NCBI RefSeq assembly: GCF_013403865.1
Contig: NZ_JABFDK010000009.1
Coordinates: forward strand, 1 to 64,000
Reading direction: 5' to 3'
Source: Winogradskyella costae
GTDB lineage: Bacteria; Bacteroidota; Bacteroidia; Flavobacteriales; Flavobacteriaceae
Length of the DNA stretch: 64,000 bases
Notes under the pieces: generated by a model
Databases searched by the model: none
The model's input: only the letters and a program-made list of their open reading frames with translations
Told to the model about the DNA's origin: nothing
In this document: piece after piece, positions 19,275-27,088 of the stretch
Layout: every line of letters starts with the position of its first letter
Position numbering within the stretch: the stretch's first letter is position 1
Translations under genes and position numbers: made by a program

Positions 19275-19550
19275 ATGGAATTAAAACACAAAGAATCAAA
19301 AAACAGCTTTTATCTATTGGATCATGATAAGGAGATTGGAGAAATCACGTATGCTTATGTTAGCGAAGGCCTTATCGATCTTAATCATACGTATATTGAT
19401 TCAAATTATAGAGGTCAAAATCTTGGTTTACAATTAATAGATGCAGTTGCAGATTACGCAAGAGAAAATAATTTAAAAGTCAAGGCAAGTTGTCCCTATG
19501 TGGTTAAAGTATTCGGTGAAACAGATCAATATAATGATATCAAAGCCTAA
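19275..19550 (+). CDS. Small GNAT-fold N-acetyltransferase (PF14542 type)
   Basis: 91 aa. Minimal acetyltransferase fold with EIGEITYAYV, an LNHTYIDSNYRGQNLGLQLIDAVADYAR segment containing the acetyl-CoA pyrophosphate loop (RGQNLG) and KASCPYVVKVF at the end. This is the short YidJ/GTLF3B-like class with unknown substrates. It starts two bases after the reductase stop and is cotranscribed with it. Confidence 0.85.
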   Translation: MELKHKESKNSFYLLDHDKEIGEITYAYVSEGLIDLNHTYIDSNYRGQNLGLQLIDAVADYARENNLKVKASCPYVVKVFGETDQYNDIKA

Positions 19551-19574
19551 ATAGGATTTTAATAGTATTAAAAC

Positions 19575-20012
19575 ATGGGAGATTTATCTAAAGATATTAA
19601 TTCAAAATTTGAAAATTATAGGGTAAAGGCACTTCTAAATATTATTTATACAGCTAACTGGGTTACGAGTATTCAAAGTGAATCTTTAAAAGACTTTGGA
19701 ATTTCGCAACAACAGTATAATATTTTAAGAATTTTAAGAGGAGCAAGTGAGCCTTTAAAAGTGCAGACTATTAAAGATCGAATGTTAGAACGCTCACCTA
19801 ATGCAACTCGATTAATGGATAAACTCTGTGCTAAAAATTTAATTAAACGTTTGCCATCAGAACACGATAGACGTGTGGTTAAAATTGAGATCACCGAACA
19901 AGGCTTGAATTTGTTAAATACAATTCCGAGTGATATGAACAAGTTCTTAATTAAAAATTTAAGTGAGGACGAGGCGGAACAATTAAGTGATTTATTAGAT
20001 AAAATGCGATAG
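19575..20012 (+). CDS. MarR family transcriptional regulator
   Basis: 145 aa. Winged helix with helix LSISQQQYNILRILRG-like region, recognition helix area LERSPNATRLMDKL and the characteristic wing SEHDRRVVKIEITEQG. MarR proteins bind DNA as dimers and are released by phenolic or oxidant ligands. Embedded in the operon between a GNAT gene and pirin, it probably controls this operon from the region upstream of 18742. Confidence 0.92.
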   Translation: MGDLSKDINSKFENYRVKALLNIIYTANWVTSIQSESLKDFGISQQQYNILRILRGASEPLKVQTIKDRMLERSPNATRLMDKLCAKNLIKRLPSEHDRRVVKIEITEQGLNLLNTIPSDMNKFLIKNLSEDEAEQLSDLLDKMR

Positions 20013-20037
20013 TAAAATTAAATAAAAGGAGATTATT

Positions 20038-20763
20038 ATGAAAAAAGTAATTCATAAAGCAGACAGTAGAGGATTTGCAGATCATGGATGGTTGCAAGCT
20101 CGGCATTCCTTTAGTTTTGCAAGCTGGAATAACCCTGAACGCGTTCATTTCGGAGTATTAAGAGTCTTAAATGATGATACCATAGGACCAAATATGGGAT
20201 TTGGAACACATCCTCATAACAATATGGAGATTATAACCATACCATTAAAAGGTACTTTAAAGCATCGGGATAATATGAGGAATGATTGGCAGGCTTTACT
20301 TCCGGGTGAGGTACAAGTGATGTCTGCAGGAACAGGTGTACAACATTCTGAAATTAACGGTTCAGTCGATGAGCATTTAAGCCTGTTTCAGATATGGATA
20401 ATTCCACAAAAACAAAATGTTAAGCCGCGTTATGATCAAAAGGCATTTAAAGCCGAAGATAGAAATGGACAACTTCAAGTCTTAGTCAATTCTTTTGACG
20501 ATAGTGGAGAAGAAGGTCTTAAAATTCATCAAGATGCTAGGCTTTCTAGAATTGATTTGTCGGAAGGAGAAGCATTCACATATCATCTAAAGAGTCTAAA
20601 TCACGGTGTTTATATCATGCTGATTTCTGGTGAAGTTGTAATCGAGGGCGAGGTATTAAAGTTAAGAGATGCTATTGGGATTTCAGAAACGGATAGCTTT
20701 AATGTAGCAACTAAAACGGATACGGAACTATTATTTATAGAAGTTCCTATGATTAATTTTTAG
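20038..20763 (+). CDS. Pirin family protein
   Basis: 241 aa bicupin. N-terminal RGFADHGWLQARHSFSFASW, metal-site GFGTHPHNNMEI and TGVQHSEINGS, which place the His/His/His/Glu iron ligands as in pirins with quercetinase or sensor activity. The second cupin is degenerate. Last gene of the MarR-linked operon; a terminator follows. The role could be quercetin-like ring cleavage or redox sensing; sequence alone does not decide. Confidence 0.92.
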   Translation: MKKVIHKADSRGFADHGWLQARHSFSFASWNNPERVHFGVLRVLNDDTIGPNMGFGTHPHNNMEIITIPLKGTLKHRDNMRNDWQALLPGEVQVMSAGTGVQHSEINGSVDEHLSLFQIWIIPQKQNVKPRYDQKAFKAEDRNGQLQVLVNSFDDSGEEGLKIHQDARLSRIDLSEGEAFTYHLKSLNHGVYIMLISGEVVIEGEVLKLRDAIGISETDSFNVATKTDTELLFIEVPMINF

Positions 20764-20786
20764 TTTTTCACATAATTTACATTAGA

Positions 20787-20814
20787 AGCATCACAATTAG
20801 TGGTGCTTTTTTTA
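20787..20814 (+). terminator. Rho-independent terminator after pirin
   Basis: Stem AGCATCAC (20788-20795) with GTGGTGCT (20800-20807, one wobble), then a T-run. Confidence 0.75.
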
Positions 20815-20865
20815 TTTAAAATGCGATATTTGTAAACTAACTAACGATTAAAATTAAGATTGATT

Positions 20866-21048
20866 ATGGCAATGAATAAAAATACAGTATTAGCTTGGGC
20901 AACATGGATTATGGTCTTTGTCGGACTAGGATTGATTGCTCTAGGAGCATTTCGATATGATGATGTTGCTGGTTGGGGGTTTGCTGCTGTTGGTGGTGGA
21001 TTTTTCTGTATTGCATGGGTTTTTAATGCATTAAAAGGACGTGTGTAA
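20866..21048 (+). CDS. Small two-helix membrane protein, CAL67264 family-like
   Basis: 60 aa from the ATG at 20866 (MAMNKNTVLAWATWIM); a TTG two codons upstream is a less likely start. Two hydrophobic helices (about residues 8-28 and 34-54) are joined by FRYDDVAGWG, and the gene ends in a short basic tail. The pattern matches a small membrane protein family widespread in Flavobacteriaceae (CAL67264 family). Function unknown. It precedes the ABC-F gene by 50 bp. Confidence 0.75.
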   Translation: MAMNKNTVLAWATWIMVFVGLGLIALGAFRYDDVAGWGFAAVGGGFFCIAWVFNALKGRV

Positions 21049-21098
21049 TTAAATATTGATGTTTAGCAGTTTAATTTTACAATAAATAACGAACAATT

Positions 21099-22790
21099 AT
21101 GAGTGACGATAAAAAAGTAATTTTTGCAATGTCTGGTCTAACAAAGACCTTTCCAGGTGCAAATACTCCGGTTTTAAAAAATATATATTTAAGTTTCTTT
21201 TATGGTGCTAAGATTGGTATTCTAGGTCTTAATGGTTCTGGTAAATCCACACTTTTAAAAATTATAGCTGGAGTTGATAAAAACTATCAAGGAGATGTTG
21301 TTTTCCAGCCAGGTTATACAGTTGGGTATCTAGAGCAAGAACCGCAATTAGATGATGATAAAACGGTTATGGAAATTGTGCGCGAAGGTGCTGCAGAAAC
21401 CGTTGCTATTCTAGATGAATATAATAGTATTAATGACCAGTTTGGCTTAGAAGAGGTATATAGTGATCCAGATAAAATGGAAAAGCTGATGAACCGTCAA
21501 GCAGAATTGCAAGATCAGATTGATGCAGCCGGAGCTTGGGAATTAGACACCAAGTTAGAAATAGCAATGGATGCTCTAAGAACGCCAGATGGTGATAAGA
21601 AAATTGGAGTACTTTCTGGTGGTGAACGTCGTCGTGTTGCTTTATGTCGTTTATTACTTCAAGAACCAGATGTGTTGTTATTAGATGAGCCAACCAACCA
21701 CTTAGATGCAGAATCTGTACATTGGTTAGAACATCATTTAGCGCAATATAAAGGAACTGTTATTGCTGTAACACACGATAGGTATTTCTTGGATAATGTG
21801 GCAGGTTGGATTTTAGAGCTTGATAGAGGTGAAGGAATTCCTTGGAAGGGAAACTACTCATCTTGGTTAGATCAAAAATCAACACGTATGGCACAAGAGA
21901 GCAAAACTGCTTCCAAGCGTCAAAAGACCTTAGAGCGTGAGCTCGATTGGGTACGTCAAGGCGCAAAAGGTCGTCAAACAAAGCAAAAGGCGCGTTTGAA
22001 GAACTACGATAAATTAATGAGTCAAGATCAAAAACAACTTGATGAAAAATTAGAAATCTATATTCCTAATGGACCCCGTTTAGGAACAAATGTTATTGAA
22101 GCCATTGGCGTTGCTAAAGGGTATGATGATAAATTACTCTATGACAATCTAAACTTCAATTTGCCTCAAGCAGGTATTGTTGGTATTATTGGACCAAATG
22201 GTGCTGGTAAAACGACGATTTTTAGAATGATAATGGGTGAGGAAGCATCAGATAAAGGTGAATTTAAGGTTGGAGAAACAGCAAAGATTGCATACGTAGA
22301 TCAAAAGCACTCTAATATCGACCCTGAAAAAACCATTTGGCAGAACTTTAGTGATGAACAAGAATTGGTAATGATGGGCGGAAAGGAAGTGAATTCTAGA
22401 GCCTATTTAAGTCGATTTAATTTCTCTGGTGGTGAGCAAAACAAGAAAGTGAAATTACTTTCTGGAGGTGAGCGTAACCGTTTACATTTAGCTATGACTC
22501 TTAAAGAGGAAGGTAATGTACTACTTTTAGATGAGCCAACTAACGACTTAGATGTTAATACATTGCGAGCTTTAGAGGAAGGTCTAGAAAACTTTGCGGG
22601 TTGTGCAGTTGTTATTAGTCATGATAGATGGTTCCTAGATAGGATCTGTACTCATATATTAGCTTTTGAAGGAGATTCTCAAGTTTATTTCTTTGAAGGA
22701 GGATTTAGTGAATATGAAGAAAACAAGAAGAAACGTCTGGGTGGTGATTTAATGCCTAAGCGAATTAAGTATAGAAAACTAGTAAGATAA
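21099..22790 (+). CDS. ettA: Energy-dependent translational throttle protein, ABC-F
   Basis: 563 aa. Two ABC cassettes without membrane segments. The first has Walker [10 protein letters not shown] (about 43-51), signature [13 protein letters not shown] and Walker [12 protein letters not shown]. The second has [22 protein letters not shown] and [11 protein letters not shown]. An extra arm helix lies in the first cassette and the linker is Lys/Arg-rich. Length and motifs match EttA, which binds the ribosomal E site and gates translation according to energy state. Strong terminator downstream. Confidence 0.94.
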   Translation: MSDDKKVIFAMSGLTKTFPGANTPVLKNIYLSFFYGAKIGILGLNGSGKSTLLKIIAGVDKNYQGDVVFQPGYTVGYLEQEPQLDDDKTVMEIVREGAAETVAILDEYNSINDQFGLEEVYSDPDKMEKLMNRQAELQDQIDAAGAWELDTKLEIAMDALRTPDGDKKIGVLSGGERRRVALCRLLLQEPDVLLLDEPTNHLDAESVHWLEHHLAQYKGTVIAVTHDRYFLDNVAGWILELDRGEGIPWKGNYSSWLDQKSTRMAQESKTASKRQKTLERELDWVRQGAKGRQTKQKARLKNYDKLMSQDQKQLDEKLEIYIPNGPRLGTNVIEAIGVAKGYDDKLLYDNLNFNLPQAGIVGIIGPNGAGKTTIFRMIMGEEASDKGEFKVGETAKIAYVDQKHSNIDPEKTIWQNFSDEQELVMMGGKEVNSRAYLSRFNFSGGEQNKKVKLLSGGERNRLHLAMTLKEEGNVLLLDEPTNDLDVNTLRALEEGLENFAGCAVVISHDRWFLDRICTHILAFEGDSQVYFFEGGFSEYEENKKKRLGGDLMPKRIKYRKLVR

Positions 22791-22807
22791 TATTTATTGT
22801 TTTCAAG

Positions 22808-22842
22808 ACAAAAGAGCCAGCAAATTGCTGGCTCTTTTGTTA
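22808..22842. terminator. Bidirectional rho-independent terminator
   Basis: Near-perfect palindrome ACAAAAGAGCCAGCAA (22808-22823) with TTGCTGGCTCTTTTGT (22825-22840). It ends the ettA transcript and can also serve the minus-strand small genes that stop at 22856. Confidence 0.9.
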
Positions 22843-22855
22843 TATGTTTTTTTGA

Positions 22856-23014
22856 TTATTTATTTTCTAATTGTTTTATTTTTTCTTTCAATTTTCTAGA
22901 TTTTAAATATTGTAAAGCCCATAAAATTGTCATTGTAACAAACCCAATTCCCAAAATACTTATCATTCGTTGAGAAGGACTATCTAGAATATTCGTTATC
23001 GTTATTAAGTCCAT
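22856..23014 (-). CDS. 52-aa single-pass membrane protein
   Basis: Short frame starting ATG at 23014 (MDLITITNILDSPSQRM) and ending TAA at 22856. One helix (about residues 17-36, ISILGIGFVTMTILWALQYL) is followed by a highly basic coiled tail (KSRKLKEKIKQLENK). It lies 13 bp after the stop of the next minus-strand small membrane gene, which has the same plan (helix plus charged tail), and ends at a terminator. These points support a real two-gene unit. Function unknown. Confidence 0.6.
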   Translation of the reverse strand: MDLITITNILDSPSQRMISILGIGFVTMTILWALQYLKSRKLKEKIKQLENK

Positions 23015-23027
23015 AGTAATTTATTAA

Positions 23028-23252
23028 TTAATGATCGCCATAAAGATGCCCACTATGCATATCTTCTCCAGATTCTTCGTAATCCTTATAAGCATTAGTT
23101 TGCATTAGTTTTTTGTTTTCCGATTTCAATTTATACATTTTAATAATTGCAATTAAGATAAAAATAATAAAAATAGATGCTACGGCTATTAAAATCATTG
23201 TAAGCTGCGTGGTAGTTACAATTAATGCCTTTGAAAACAGATTATTATGCAT
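23028..23252 (-). CDS. 74-aa single-pass membrane protein
   Basis: Starts MHNNLFSKAL, one long hydrophobic helix (about residues 17-38, LTMILIAVASIFIIFILIAII), then KMYKLKSENKKLMQ and an acidic/His-rich end (YEESGEDMHSGHLYGDH). Paired with the 52-aa gene downstream. It is divergent from the coiled-coil gene at 23571 across a 318-bp gap, so the pair may be linked to that cluster. No family recognised. Confidence 0.6.
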   Translation of the reverse strand: MHNNLFSKALIVTTTQLTMILIAVASIFIIFILIAIIKMYKLKSENKKLMQTNAYKDYEESGEDMHSGHLYGDH

Positions 23253-23570
23253 TAGTATTAATCTTAGATTTGGGTTCTACAGTGCTAATATATAAAAAAA
23301 GTTAATGTTAAATACTTAATAGTAAATAATTTACAAACTTTTAATCAACATTAGCTTCGATTAACTGTTGGTTAAGTCCGTTAAAGCGCAGTGTTTCTAG
23401 GGAGAATACCATGTTATTAAATTATTAATAAATTCAAATTCTTTTTCTTTTTATGTAACAATTTTTTAAAAACTGCTACCTATATTTTAGTAACTAAAGT
23501 TTTTATAGTCTTAAAAAATTACCGAAATTGCTTAACAGATTATTGTTCAACCTTAATAACACTACACTAT
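23253..23570. other. Divergent intergenic region, 318 bp
   Basis: Very AT-rich. It must contain promoters for the small membrane pair (minus) and for the coiled-coil gene (plus). I see no exact TAnnTTTG box and no gene or strong hairpin. Confidence 0.4.
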
Positions 23571-24917
23571 ATGCCTGATGATTTTGATTTATTAGAAACC
23601 AACTCACAAGAAAAAACTGAGAAAGTCGATGTTAACTGGGGAAAAGCCATAGACCAAATGAAGTCTAAGCTTGCTCAGGAAGATGATCCCGAAAGTCGTC
23701 AGAAAATATTGAATGCAACGTTAGATAATGTTGTTGATATGGCAGAAAAAGACCGTTCTACCTTATTAGATGCTATTAAAGACTTAACTGACTACCAGGA
23801 TGAGGTGGGAATTATGTTTGAAGGTTTTTCGGCATTAAATGCATCAGAGCAAAAGGTGATAGACGATGCTATTAAACGTTTAGAGCGTGCTAAAGTAGAA
23901 CTTGAAGATGCTAATAATAAACCAGATACTTGGTGGAATAATCTTTGGGGAAGAAAAAGTAAAATTAGCGATGCGGAAGCAGAACTTAAAAATGCACAGA
24001 AAACACGTGATGCAGCAGATAATGAAGCAAAAGCGATGTTTCAACAACGTATTGAAACTGCAGATATTCAGACTTTATTAAATGAATTGTCATTTAAGAG
24101 TCAGGCAGCTATCAAACGTTTAAAAGATAGAGAGGTAGAGATTAAGGAAGTCGAAGAAAGTCTTAAAACGGCTATTGTAGACGCTTCTAATAATCATACA
24201 AAAGCACTTCAAAAGAAAAAAGAAGTAGAGGATAAGCTGGAAACGGAATATGCTTTATTAAAACAAGCACGTCAGGCTTTAGAAGAAGTATCGGATAAGC
24301 AATCTACAGAATACTCAGCAGCACTTAGTAAAGTGACTACTTTAGAGCAAAAAGTAGAGGAGTTAGAAGGGCTTAAAAATGCTTACACTACGCTTGCAGC
24401 TTCAAAAGATAGTTTTGTACACAAGCATAATTTAACGATTAAAGTATTAACGTCGTTACGTAGTAATTTACAAACACATCGTGCAAAATTAAAGTCAGAT
24501 ACGGATGAGCGTCTTAAGTATTACGATGGTTATGTTGTGGCTTTAAAAGCACGTACAGATCAAGAATTTGCAGCAATACTAGAACATTTAGGGGTTAAAA
24601 CAGATGAGCATATTGGTGAAACGTTAGCAGCAATGCATACTGCAAGTGCTCGTGCACGTCAAGAAATGATGGACAATATTCCTGTGCATGAAAAAGTTAT
24701 GCAAGGTGTTTACGGAAGTTATGCTGAAGCGTTGCAAGAAATTAGAGAGAAGGATAAATCTATTCAGAAGAATTTTGCAGAGCGTTACGGCATTGATATG
24801 AAAGAAATTTTTGAAGATTACTACGCAGCAGATGCAAATGCTCCTTCAGGAGATACAGCAGGAAAACCAGCTAGTGCACCAAAACCAGCATCTACTGAAG
24901 ATGATTTGTTAGGGTAA
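23571..24917 (+). CDS. Long coiled-coil protein, TelA-like in parts, unknown function
   Basis: 448 aa, almost entirely alpha-helical and soluble. Acidic N-terminus (DDFDLLET); helices at about 20-85 with DLTDYQDEVG; a heptad-rich coiled coil at about 95-165 interrupted by a Trp cluster (DTWWNNLWGRKSK, about 119-131); a second coil at about 180-275; a conserved-looking C-terminal helical block at about 285-410 (ERLKYYDGYVVALKARTDQEF, NIPVHEKVMQGVYGSYAEAL). It ends in a flexible Ala/Pro tail and DDLLG. The style recalls toxic-anion resistance (TelA) proteins, but I cannot confirm membership. First gene of the AAA+ cluster. Bacteroidota homologues are often labelled as microtubule-binding or cell-surface proteins, which is not evidence of function. 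Confidence 0.85.
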   Translation: MPDDFDLLETNSQEKTEKVDVNWGKAIDQMKSKLAQEDDPESRQKILNATLDNVVDMAEKDRSTLLDAIKDLTDYQDEVGIMFEGFSALNASEQKVIDDAIKRLERAKVELEDANNKPDTWWNNLWGRKSKISDAEAELKNAQKTRDAADNEAKAMFQQRIETADIQTLLNELSFKSQAAIKRLKDREVEIKEVEESLKTAIVDASNNHTKALQKKKEVEDKLETEYALLKQARQALEEVSDKQSTEYSAALSKVTTLEQKVEELEGLKNAYTTLAASKDSFVHKHNLTIKVLTSLRSNLQTHRAKLKSDTDERLKYYDGYVVALKARTDQEFAAILEHLGVKTDEHIGETLAAMHTASARARQEMMDNIPVHEKVMQGVYGSYAEALQEIREKDKSIQKNFAERYGIDMKEIFEDYYAADANAPSGDTAGKPASAPKPASTEDDLLG

Positions 24918-24932
24918 TTTAATAATAGCGTT

Positions 24933-24963
24933 ACCTACTTTTGTTTTAAAGGCAAAAGTAGGT
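24933..24963 (+). terminator. Hairpin after the coiled-coil gene, possible attenuator
   Basis: Perfect 11-bp stem ACCTACTTTTG (24933-24943) with CAAAAGTAGGT (24953-24963), 9-nt loop. There is no clean T-run, so it may be a weak terminator, processing site or mRNA 3'-end stabiliser. Confidence 0.5.
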
Positions 24964-25140
24964 TAGGCTTTCCATTATATCTTTTTTAAGAAAAAGAAAA
25001 AAGGATGCCGTTTTTTGGGAAAGTAATCATGAGAACAATAAAAATGAGAAATTAATCCTTAACGCGTTTACTCGAGCTCAAAAAAGGAAGAATAATTCTC
25101 AAAAAAGAGAAAATTTAATAATTAAAACATAATTAAGGCT

Positions 25141-25338
25141 ATGACTAATAGAGGATTATTACTATTCGTAATTGTTTTTTTTGTAATTAATTCAATTGTG
25201 AGTTATTTTTTATTTTATGAAAAAGATATTATTTCAACTTTATCTGTTTCTGCAGTTTCTTCTTTTTTCCTTTTCTTAATTTTTATTGTAAAGCGTAAAT
25301 GGGATATAAAACAAAAAAATGATTTTAGAATAAAATAG
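25141..25338 (+). CDS. 65-aa two-helix membrane protein
   Basis: Two hydrophobic helices (about residues 5-25 and 31-52) separated by YEKDIISTL, then a basic cytoplasmic tail (KRKWDIKQKN). It starts just after a purine-rich stretch. The next small gene begins 3 bp after its stop, which supports translation of both. Function unknown; possible membrane partner in the AAA+ cluster. Confidence 0.55.
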   Translation: MTNRGLLLFVIVFFVINSIVSYFLFYEKDIISTLSVSAVSSFFLFLIFIVKRKWDIKQKNDFRIK

Positions 25339-25341
25339 ATT

Positions 25342-25521
25342 GTGAATAACACGTTTCTTTTTTCAATGATTGTCATTTTAATTTTAATTGGCTCTGTAAT
25401 TTTTATTATTCACACCAATGATCATGAAGAATGTGAGTTAAAAACGGAAATCAATTATGGCAAAAATGAAGAGAAAATTGTTTCCGAAATTCATATATGT
25501 AAAGAAAAGTATAATCTTTAA
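25342..25521 (+). CDS. 59-aa single-pass membrane protein with two Cys
   Basis: Frame from GTG 25342 (VNNTFLFSMIVILILIGSV) to TAA 25519-25521. One N-terminal helix (about residues 5-23), then an extra-membrane part containing ECELKTEINYG and EIHICKEKYNL; the two Cys could form a disulfide. It starts three bases after the stop of the 65-aa gene. An internal ATG (residue 9) is an alternative start. Function unknown. Confidence 0.5.
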   Translation: MNNTFLFSMIVILILIGSVIFIIHTNDHEECELKTEINYGKNEEKIVSEIHICKEKYNL

Positions 25522-25579
25522 AAAATGTATTCATAACATAACTTAGAGTTAATTGAATACAACCAACTGTTTACTAAAA

Positions 25580-26641
25580 ATGATCGTTACACCTTTAGAT
25601 TCCGCCATATTAGATTCCAAAGAGCAATACGTGTTCTATCACAAAATGATAGATTTCTCTCTCAAGGAACTCATTGTTGCGGTACAAGAAAAGCAAATAT
25701 TAAATCAACAAGAATTACTCTTATTTAAGCAATACAGTGATTTGTTACTGTATTCTATAGAAGCTATGCGTGTAAAATACATGTATGACGACGAGGAAAA
25801 TATGAAGGTAGATTTAACAGATTCTAGTTTTCCAAATTATTTAGAATTCCGTTATCTCTTTAACGATTTAGCTTTACGAGAAGATTACTTAGAAAAACTT
25901 ACAGGAATTGAAACGCTAAAAGATGAATTCTTAGATACGTTAATGCGAAAAAAAGAACCAATTCCGAAACGAAAACTCTTTCAAGCAGCATCCATAGTCT
26001 ATTATTCTTCTGCTAAAAAGGAATATATTTTTAATCGTTTTGTACAAGGAAAGATTATACCTGCACCAGAAGGTTCTGTAGCAGAACATTTAGTAAGTTG
26101 GAGTTTTTATGATGTATCTCACAACCGACCGTTTGTTTGTTATATGTATTTTAATTACGATGGTAAAAATGTAGAAAGTTATAAAGATGAAATCTATGAA
26201 ACCCTAAAAAATGTTGCAGATAGAGAAATGGCTTTCGATACCATGGCTTACGGAATTGATAAACGTTTACCAAAAGTATTTCCGAAGCTTATAAAACGTG
26301 TGGATTTAGGCCCAATTCACAATGTATTTGCAAAGGACGAAAATAAATTAACGCACGCCATTTTACAGAGTATAGCAAATAAAGAGATTCCGTTAGAATC
26401 TTATGCAATATCTCTTAAAATAGATGAATTAAAATCGAGCAGCGAATTTAAAGAAGGTAGCTTTTTTAGTAAACAAACCTTTCAACGCTGGGATGCTATG
26501 TATAGGCAGCGTTATATTTTTGCACCACATCGTATCATTCAAATGCTATACAATAAAACACCTGAAATTATGAATAAGTTGGCGATGTCACCAGTTCAAG
26601 TAAGCAGTATCCAGTCTTCAGTTGTCAATAATGAAAAGTAA
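25580..26641 (+). CDS. Unknown 353-aa protein of the AAA+ cluster
   Basis: Start placed at ATG 25580 (MIVTPLDSAILDSKEQYVFYHKM) rather than the TTG nine codons upstream. The N-terminal half is helical (KQILNQQELLLFKQYSDLL, YMYDDEENMKVDLTDSSFPNYLEFRYLF); the C-terminal half has alternating strands and helices (HLVSWSFYDVSHNRPFVCYMYFNYDG, AFDTMAYGIDKRLPKVFPK, WDAMYRQRYIFAPHRIIQMLY). No signal peptide or membrane helix. I recognise no catalytic motif. It lies upstream of the AAA+ ATPase, separated only by the four-helix-bundle gene, and is probably a cytoplasmic partner or adaptor. Confidence 0.75.
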   Translation: MIVTPLDSAILDSKEQYVFYHKMIDFSLKELIVAVQEKQILNQQELLLFKQYSDLLLYSIEAMRVKYMYDDEENMKVDLTDSSFPNYLEFRYLFNDLALREDYLEKLTGIETLKDEFLDTLMRKKEPIPKRKLFQAASIVYYSSAKKEYIFNRFVQGKIIPAPEGSVAEHLVSWSFYDVSHNRPFVCYMYFNYDGKNVESYKDEIYETLKNVADREMAFDTMAYGIDKRLPKVFPKLIKRVDLGPIHNVFAKDENKLTHAILQSIANKEIPLESYAISLKIDELKSSSEFKEGSFFSKQTFQRWDAMYRQRYIFAPHRIIQMLYNKTPEIMNKLAMSPVQVSSIQSSVVNNEK

Positions 26642-26649
26642 AAAAGAAT

Positions 26650-27012
26650 ATGTCATTTAAAACATTATTGGCTTATCAAAAAGGATTCGAATTAGCAATG
26701 GAAATATTCCAATTGACCAAAGATTTTCCTAAGTCTGAAATGTTTAGTTTAACATCACAAATGGTTAGGTCAAGTAGATCTGTATGTTCAAATATTGCTG
26801 AAGGTTATCGAAAACGGCAATATGAAAAGCATTTTAAAAGTAAATTATCGGATGCAGATAGTGAAAATTCTGAAACACAATTATGGTTAGATTTTGCTTT
26901 AGCATGTGGATATATAACAGAAATTAAGAAACAAGAATTACAATATAAAAGCGAAGAAATAGGAAAACTTATCAATTATATGATCAAGAACCCTAATAAA
27001 TTCGGATTATAA
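26650..27012 (+). CDS. Four-helix bundle protein (S23/IVS-like)
   Basis: 120 aa. Typical of the family first found encoded inside 23S rRNA intervening sequences: AYQKGFELAMEIFQLTKDFPKSEMFSLTSQMVRSSRSVCSNIAEGYRK, then SETQLWLDFALACGYI and a final EEIGKLINYMIKN helix. Such proteins form pentameric bundles and may bind nucleic acid; the related Avd protein serves diversity-generating retroelements, but no reverse transcriptase or variable repeat is nearby. It starts 8 bp after the preceding gene and is followed by a repeat-containing spacer, which suggests insertion into the AAA+ cluster. Confidence 0.88.
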   Translation: MSFKTLLAYQKGFELAMEIFQLTKDFPKSEMFSLTSQMVRSSRSVCSNIAEGYRKRQYEKHFKSKLSDADSENSETQLWLDFALACGYITEIKKQELQYKSEEIGKLINYMIKNPNKFGL

Positions 27013-27039
27013 AATATAAATAAGTCCGAGATAAGCCTC

Positions 27040-27081
27040 AACAGTAAGCACTGAAGACTGCATACTAAGGACTGAAGACTA
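27040..27081. repeat. Short intergenic direct repeat
   Basis: ACTGAAGACT occurs at 27050-27059 and 27071-27080 within a low-complexity stretch of related units. It lies between the four-helix-bundle gene and the AAA+ gene and resembles dispersed intergenic repeats of Flavobacteriaceae. Confidence 0.5.
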
Positions 27082-27088
27082 TAAAAAT

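Noticed and set aside
23571-24917. Calling the coiled-coil gene a tellurite resistance (telA) gene
   Set aside because: Only a loose resemblance in helical style; no other Ter or Tel genes are present, so a name would be overreach.
26650-27012. Diversity-generating retroelement accessory (Avd)
   Set aside because: No reverse transcriptase, template repeat or variable repeat nearby; it fits the general S23/IVS family.
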